From VMCP01 sp964527775 (GTDB lineage Bacteria > Bacteroidota > Bacteroidia > NS11-12g > UBA955), in assembly GCA_964527775.1 (NCBI GenBank), contig CAZGQS010000010.1, forward strand, positions 1 through 64,000: DNA of 64,000 bases. Direction: 5' to 3'. The translations under genes and the position numbers were made by a program. Numbering within the stretch: the first letter of the stretch is position 1; every line of letters begins with the position of its first letter. The notes under the pieces are model-generated. The model searched no databases. It saw nothing but the letters and a program-made list of their open reading frames with translations, and was not told the origin of the DNA. This document shows, piece after piece, positions 60,699 through 64,000 of this stretch.

Positions 60699-60987
60699 TC
60701 ACACGGTCGTTCACCACCTGAATACCCTCATTTTCTAGCAATTCCTTCATTCTTTCGGGGGACGAAAAATGCGCTTTGCCGCTCAAATCTCCATTCCTAT
60801 TTACCACCCGGTGTGCTGGTACAGGCGGAAGTTCTCCATGGCTGGCATTCATGGCCCAACCTACCAATCGTGAACTGCTACGAGCACCCAAATACGCCGC
60901 AATTGCACCGTAAGATGTAACCCGTCCGTGGGGAATCAAACGTACTACATCGAAAACTCTTAAATAAAATGAATTCTTTTGCGTCAT
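60652..60987 (-). CDS. Alkyltransferase-like (ATL) DNA-binding protein
   Basis: Homologue of O6-methylguanine methyltransferase lacking the acceptor cysteine. The 111-residue product has the helix-turn-helix region VVRLIPHGRVTSYGAIAAYLGARSSSRLVGWAMNA, and where MGMT has PCHR this protein has PAHRVV. ATL proteins bind O6-alkylguanine and flag it for nucleotide excision repair. The ATG at 60987 is chosen. The 47-bp tail overlap with the pseudouridine synthase gene is unusual but both frames are well supported. Confidence 0.9.
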   Translation of the reverse strand: MTQKNSFYLRVFDVVRLIPHGRVTSYGAIAAYLGARSSSRLVGWAMNASHGELPPVPAHRVVNRNGDLSGKAHFSSPERMKELLENEGIQVVNDRVINFDEVFWDPVSLGY

Positions 60988-61041
60988 AAGGCAACCCTTT
61001 GGCTTGATTTTTGTCTTAAATTTACGCAAACTTTATTGAAG

Positions 61042-62619
61042 ATGAAGAAAATCGCATTTTTTAGCTTTATTGCCTCATTTATTTTTAATCAGACATACGC
61101 TCAAATTATTCCGTATTCGGCTCCTGCTGAGCGACTTGAATACAAAGCAAAGCGCACCAAAGAGTCAGGAGTTTTTCCAAAACACCGTAACACCACTTGG
61201 GACGGTAGAGTACCAGGAACTTACAACATTCGCTTCAAAGTCAAAGGGCTTAAACCCGGCGAAACAGTCTATCTAGCTGACCACCACATTGGCGGCAAAT
61301 ACCTTCGCGACACCGCGATTATTGACAAAAAAGGTTTGGCCACCTTTGACGGGACCAAACTTCTTCAACGTGGAATGTACCTGTTTGTTTTCCCAGAAAA
61401 GAAAGATTATTTTGAATTCCTGATCGATGATGATCAAGATTTCACCATCTCTACAGATACCTCTTATTATGAGCACCTCTACTACAAAAAAATGAAGGTA
61501 GAAGGGTCAGAAGAAAACCAAAGATTTGTGGAATATCAATTGGGTAAATCAGGCATCGTAGAAAAAATCATAGAAATTGACCAACAACTCAAGGCTGATT
61601 CTAGCGATGAAAATTATGCGAAACTCAATCCCCTAAGAAATCAATATCTTGACGATAAAAACAAGTTTGATAGCTTATACATTGCAAAAAATCCAAGTGG
61701 CATGTTGGCTCGATTCTTAAATTCCATGATTCCCATTAGAATTCCTGAAGCACCCACATTAGAAGATGGCACTAAAGACAGCACTTTCGGATACAGATAC
61801 TACCGTGCCCACTACTGGGACAATGTTGACTTCAACGAAGATGCCTTGGTTCGCATGCCAGTGAACAGTTTAAAACAAAAACTGGATGCCTTTTTTGATA
61901 AAGTTATTGTTCCAGACCCTGATACCTGCATTCAAGCATGTAATTTTTTATTAGAAAAAACCCGCAATTCTATTGAAAACGAGAAATATGTTATTTGGTA
62001 CCTAACCAACCGTTTTGAATCAAGCAATATCATGGGATTAGACAAAGTATTTGTGCAAATGGCCATCTCACAATATTGCCAAGGAAGAGCTTGGTGGGTT
62101 GATAGCTCATTGGTCAAAAGCATGTGCGATAATGCTTACCGAAGATCTTCTTCCCTCATTGGAGAAAAAGGCGCTGACATGCAGTTGAAAAATCAGGATT
62201 CGGTTTGGATTAACACCAACAGCATCAAAGCACCTTACACCATCATTATGTTTTGGGATCCTACCTGCGGACATTGTAAAGAGGTAATGCCAAAAGTGGC
62301 TAAGCTCTACGAAAAAAATAAATCAAAAGGCTGGAAAGTCATCACTCTTGCATCGGGCGATAAAAAGAAAGAATGGTATGATTATTTAGCCAAGCACCCT
62401 GAAATCAGCGAGTTCACCAACCTAATTCGTGGGGAGGTATTATCTCAAAAGTATGCAGATGCTCTTTCTTCCTATTACGTAATTGCGAGCCCCACTTTGT
62501 ACATCCTAGATGAAAATAAAAAGATTGTGGCCAACCGAATTGACGTTGACAAAATTGAAGAATTTATTGCTCACTTAGAGGAGGTAAAATCTTCATCAGC
62601 TCGTCAGCGTAAAAAGTAA
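61042..62619 (+). CDS. Exported TlpA-like thioredoxin with DUF4369/DUF5106-like domains
   Basis: A 525-residue exported protein (signal KIAFFSFIASFIFNQTYAQ). An N-terminal DUF4369-like beta domain (about 60-150; FKVKGLKPGETVYLADHH), a DUF5106-like helical middle (about 150-370; AHYWDNVDFNEDALVRMPVN), and a C-terminal thioredoxin fold with the redox pair in FWDPTCGHCKEVMPK. Proteins of this build are common in Bacteroidota and are thought to be periplasmic thiol-disulfide reductases. The ATG at 61042 begins the signal. The 3' end overlaps the convergent gene by 56 bp. Confidence 0.88.
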   Translation: MKKIAFFSFIASFIFNQTYAQIIPYSAPAERLEYKAKRTKESGVFPKHRNTTWDGRVPGTYNIRFKVKGLKPGETVYLADHHIGGKYLRDTAIIDKKGLATFDGTKLLQRGMYLFVFPEKKDYFEFLIDDDQDFTISTDTSYYEHLYYKKMKVEGSEENQRFVEYQLGKSGIVEKIIEIDQQLKADSSDENYAKLNPLRNQYLDDKNKFDSLYIAKNPSGMLARFLNSMIPIRIPEAPTLEDGTKDSTFGYRYYRAHYWDNVDFNEDALVRMPVNSLKQKLDAFFDKVIVPDPDTCIQACNFLLEKTRNSIENEKYVIWYLTNRFESSNIMGLDKVFVQMAISQYCQGRAWWVDSSLVKSMCDNAYRRSSSLIGEKGADMQLKNQDSVWINTNSIKAPYTIIMFWDPTCGHCKEVMPKVAKLYEKNKSKGWKVITLASGDKKKEWYDYLAKHPEISEFTNLIRGEVLSQKYADALSSYYVIASPTLYILDENKKIVANRIDVDKIEEFIAHLEEVKSSSARQRKK

Positions 62620-63166
62620 GTCCACCAGACCAATAAGACCCCGAAAAATAGGCACCAGGAGTAGCCGAAATACGGATTCCTACTCCTGCTGCCACACCTA
62701 TAAACTTCCAAACTCGGTAAGAGGCGTATACTCCGGTCTCTACTGGAACAATCATCTTAGAATAATATTGTTCCTCACCGTCAACGGTGCGCTTAATATC
62801 GGCGCTTCCTATTCCCAATTGAACTGTTTGATTCACCTGCCAACGGTAAGTGTGATACCACCTGTATTCACCGGTGGCGCTCAAATAAAAGTACTTGTAA
62901 GAATTCTGAGCCAGAGCATCGGTAAAAGCTGTTGCATAAATTCCACCATAAAGAGCCGTTTTCTTATAATCCATCCCAGCCCTGATTCCAAAAATATTCA
63001 CGGGCTGCGCAAGAACGTATGATTGTCGACCGTCTAAGCTGCCCGAAAACTCAGGTTTATTCTTCAAACTCAACAAAATACTGTCTTTCATAGACCACTT
63101 TTGACCAGATAAAACATTAAATATCAAACAACTAACACCAAACAACAATGCAATCTTTTGCTTCAT
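62564..63166 (-). CDS. Predicted outer-membrane protein
   Basis: A 200-residue exported protein (signal IALLFGVSCLIFNVLSG|Q) with regular amphipathic beta strands (GIRAGMDYKKTALYGGIYATAFT; KYFYLSATGEYRWYHTYRW; GVAAGVGIRISATPGAYFSGSYW), as in a small barrel. No named family. The first half of the frame overlaps nothing; the last 56 bp overlap the convergent thioredoxin gene. A TAATTTTG box lies 7 nt before the ATG. Confidence 0.7.
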   Translation of the reverse strand: MKQKIALLFGVSCLIFNVLSGQKWSMKDSILLSLKNKPEFSGSLDGRQSYVLAQPVNIFGIRAGMDYKKTALYGGIYATAFTDALAQNSYKYFYLSATGEYRWYHTYRWQVNQTVQLGIGSADIKRTVDGEEQYYSKMIVPVETGVYASYRVWKFIGVAAGVGIRISATPGAYFSGSYWSGGLTFYADELMKILPPLSEQ

Positions 63167-63173
63167 ATTACGG

Positions 63174-63181
63174 CAAAATTA
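63174..63181 (-). promoter_or_regulatory. TAATTTTG -7 element (gene at 62564-63166)
   Basis: Perfect TAnnTTTG match on the minus strand, 7 nt before the ATG. Shares a 54-bp divergent region with the + strand box at 63199. Confidence 0.4.
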
Positions 63182-63198
63182 GTTTAATTTCGATTGCT

Positions 63199-63206
63199 TA
63201 ACTTTG
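63199..63206 (+). promoter_or_regulatory. TAACTTTG -7 element (gene at 63221)
   Basis: Perfect TAnnTTTG match 14 nt before the ATG at 63221. The -33 half is not clear. Confidence 0.4.
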
Positions 63207-63220
63207 CACTCTCTAAGATT

Positions 63221-64000
63221 ATGAATAATTTGAGGTTTCTTTTCGGGGGATGTTTCCTCTTCTTCGCCATCCAAGCACAAGCTCAAATAGGGCGTAAACC
63301 CATCACCCCCGATTTAAACGGACAACCAATTACTCCAAATTTTCAAAAAACAACCACTCCAGGCACTAATCCAACGACTTCTACTGATAACAATGCCAAC
63401 AGCGCAACGCAGCCTGCGCCTCAACCAATCATTATCCAACAAAACTCCGAAAAAAAAGAAATCATCATCAACAAGCCCAAAAAAGGCGACTGGTTGATTG
63501 AAGGCCTTGCTCAGGTCAGTTTCGGAAATGACCCACTTATGGTACGATTTGATGATATTAAACTCCGACTGTTCAACGAAGACCTCAGGGTATACAGAGT
63601 TAGAGGAATTATTAATACAACCACAGAAAATCGCACCTTTGAAGAATCTCGCGGACAACTAGTAGAAGTAAAAATTACAGACCAAGACATTCACGGGGCT
63701 CTAGGAGTTGAGTTTCACTTGAAATCAAAGAACAAACATGTGTCTCCCTATTATGGTGCAGAAGTCATGCTCATCATGCGTACTCAAGGTATCAAAGGAA
63801 CCAACACCGATGACGGCCGCACCTATAAGTTTCAATATTCATACAACGAAACCATCAGTCGCACGGGTATCTACGCCGGCGGATTTGCTGGACTTGACTA
63901 TTACCTGAATTCAGACTTCTACATCGGCACTGAAATTCAAGCAGGCTTCTCTGCCTTAAACATCAGAAATTCAGGCAAATCAGTCTCCGTGGGCAATAGT
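63221..64000 (+). CDS. Exported protein of unknown function, cut by the right edge
   Basis: An open frame of 260 codons without a stop runs off the window. It starts with a signal (FLFGGCFLFFAIQAQAQ|I), followed by a Thr/Pro/Asn/Gln-rich linker (residues 25-80), then a beta-rich part (GDWLIEGLAQVSFGNDPLMVRF ... GALGVEFHLKSKN ... YYGAEVMLIMRTQG ... TGIYAGGFAGLDYYLNSDFYIGTEIQAGFS) that looks like an outer-membrane barrel. The signal-peptide codons contain one copy of the TTTTCGGGGGA motif. Function unknown. Confidence 0.75.
   Translation, partial: MNNLRFLFGGCFLFFAIQAQAQIGRKPITPDLNGQPITPNFQKTTTPGTNPTTSTDNNANSATQPAPQPIIIQQNSEKKEIIINKPKKGDWLIEGLAQVSFGNDPLMVRFDDIKLRLFNEDLRVYRVRGIINTTTENRTFEESRGQLVEVKITDQDIHGALGVEFHLKSKNKHVSPYYGAEVMLIMRTQGIKGTNTDDGRTYKFQYSYNETISRTGIYAGGFAGLDYYLNSDFYIGTEIQAGFSALNIRNSGKSVSVGNS

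Noticed and set aside
1..64000. Mobile element, prophage or defence island
   Set aside because: No transposase, integrase, phage structural gene, restriction or Cas-type protein is recognisable; gene content and codon use are uniform.

Overview
The window looks like a chromosomal scaffold of a free-living Bacteroidota, most likely a member or relative of Flavobacteriia. Evidence: a short (287-residue) primary sigma factor; a type IX secretion (T9SS) sorting domain at 39869-40516 and a gliding-type C-terminal domain on the 1515-residue PKD protein; Omp28-like and LptE-type lipoproteins; many promoters with the phylum's TAnnTTTG -7 element; and a DnaJ lacking the first and fourth zinc-finger motifs. 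G+C is moderate (my estimate, a little above 40 %). A run of 100 N at 17874-17973 shows a draft assembly. I see no tRNA, rRNA, CRISPR array, insertion sequence, prophage or defence island.

Layout. 1-5.9 kb: parC, divergent from a sigma-54 activator that heads a run with lptE, a TPR-like protein gene and secG. 6-14 kb: hutU, tex, a rhodanese lipoprotein gene and the fused mutase gene icmF. 14-19.7 kb: small membrane protein and lipoprotein genes, chrA, the assembly gap and an SDR epimerase gene. 19.8-31.9 kb: parE plus a membrane protein gene, ahcY, dedA-aroE-M1 peptidase gene, feoAB and rpoD. 32-41.8 kb: the giant PKD/IgGFc-binding surface protein gene, then a tightly coupled operon adk-yjjG-T9SS protein-VWA-like protein-mnmA. 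42-48.4 kb: an Omp28-like lipoprotein gene, methyltransferase-PAP2-enoyl-CoA hydratase, an ECF sigma/anti-sigma/outer-membrane gene set and menB. 48.7-64 kb: outer-membrane protein and M48 protease genes, dnaJ-grpE, ribE, sdhCAB, a MATE exporter gene, an RluA-type pseudouridine synthase gene, an alkyltransferase-like gene, a TlpA-like thioredoxin gene and a partial gene at the right edge.

The gene content is mostly housekeeping. The unusual material is in the DNA between and within genes. (1) Arrays built of 7-bp (locally 8-bp) words share one small vocabulary across five loci. At four loci they fill the space next to 3' ends; at three of these both flanking genes are visible and convergent. 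At the fifth the array lies inside a coding sequence and is translated as a seven-residue repeat. (2) A 10-mer, TTTCGGGGGA, occurs eight times, six on the + strand, regardless of gene strand or reading frame. (3) Many start codons lie only 4-7 nt after the -7 promoter element, suggesting leaderless or near-leaderless transcripts. (4) Possible sigma-54 promoters precede grpE and parC, and a perfect dyad encloses the ahcY -7 element.

Regulation suggested by the sequence: the receiver-less sigma-54 activator may act on parC and grpE-dnaJ; the ECF sigma factor may drive its own operon; and convergent gene pairs end in bidirectional hairpin terminators, in heptad arrays, or in overlapping coding ends.
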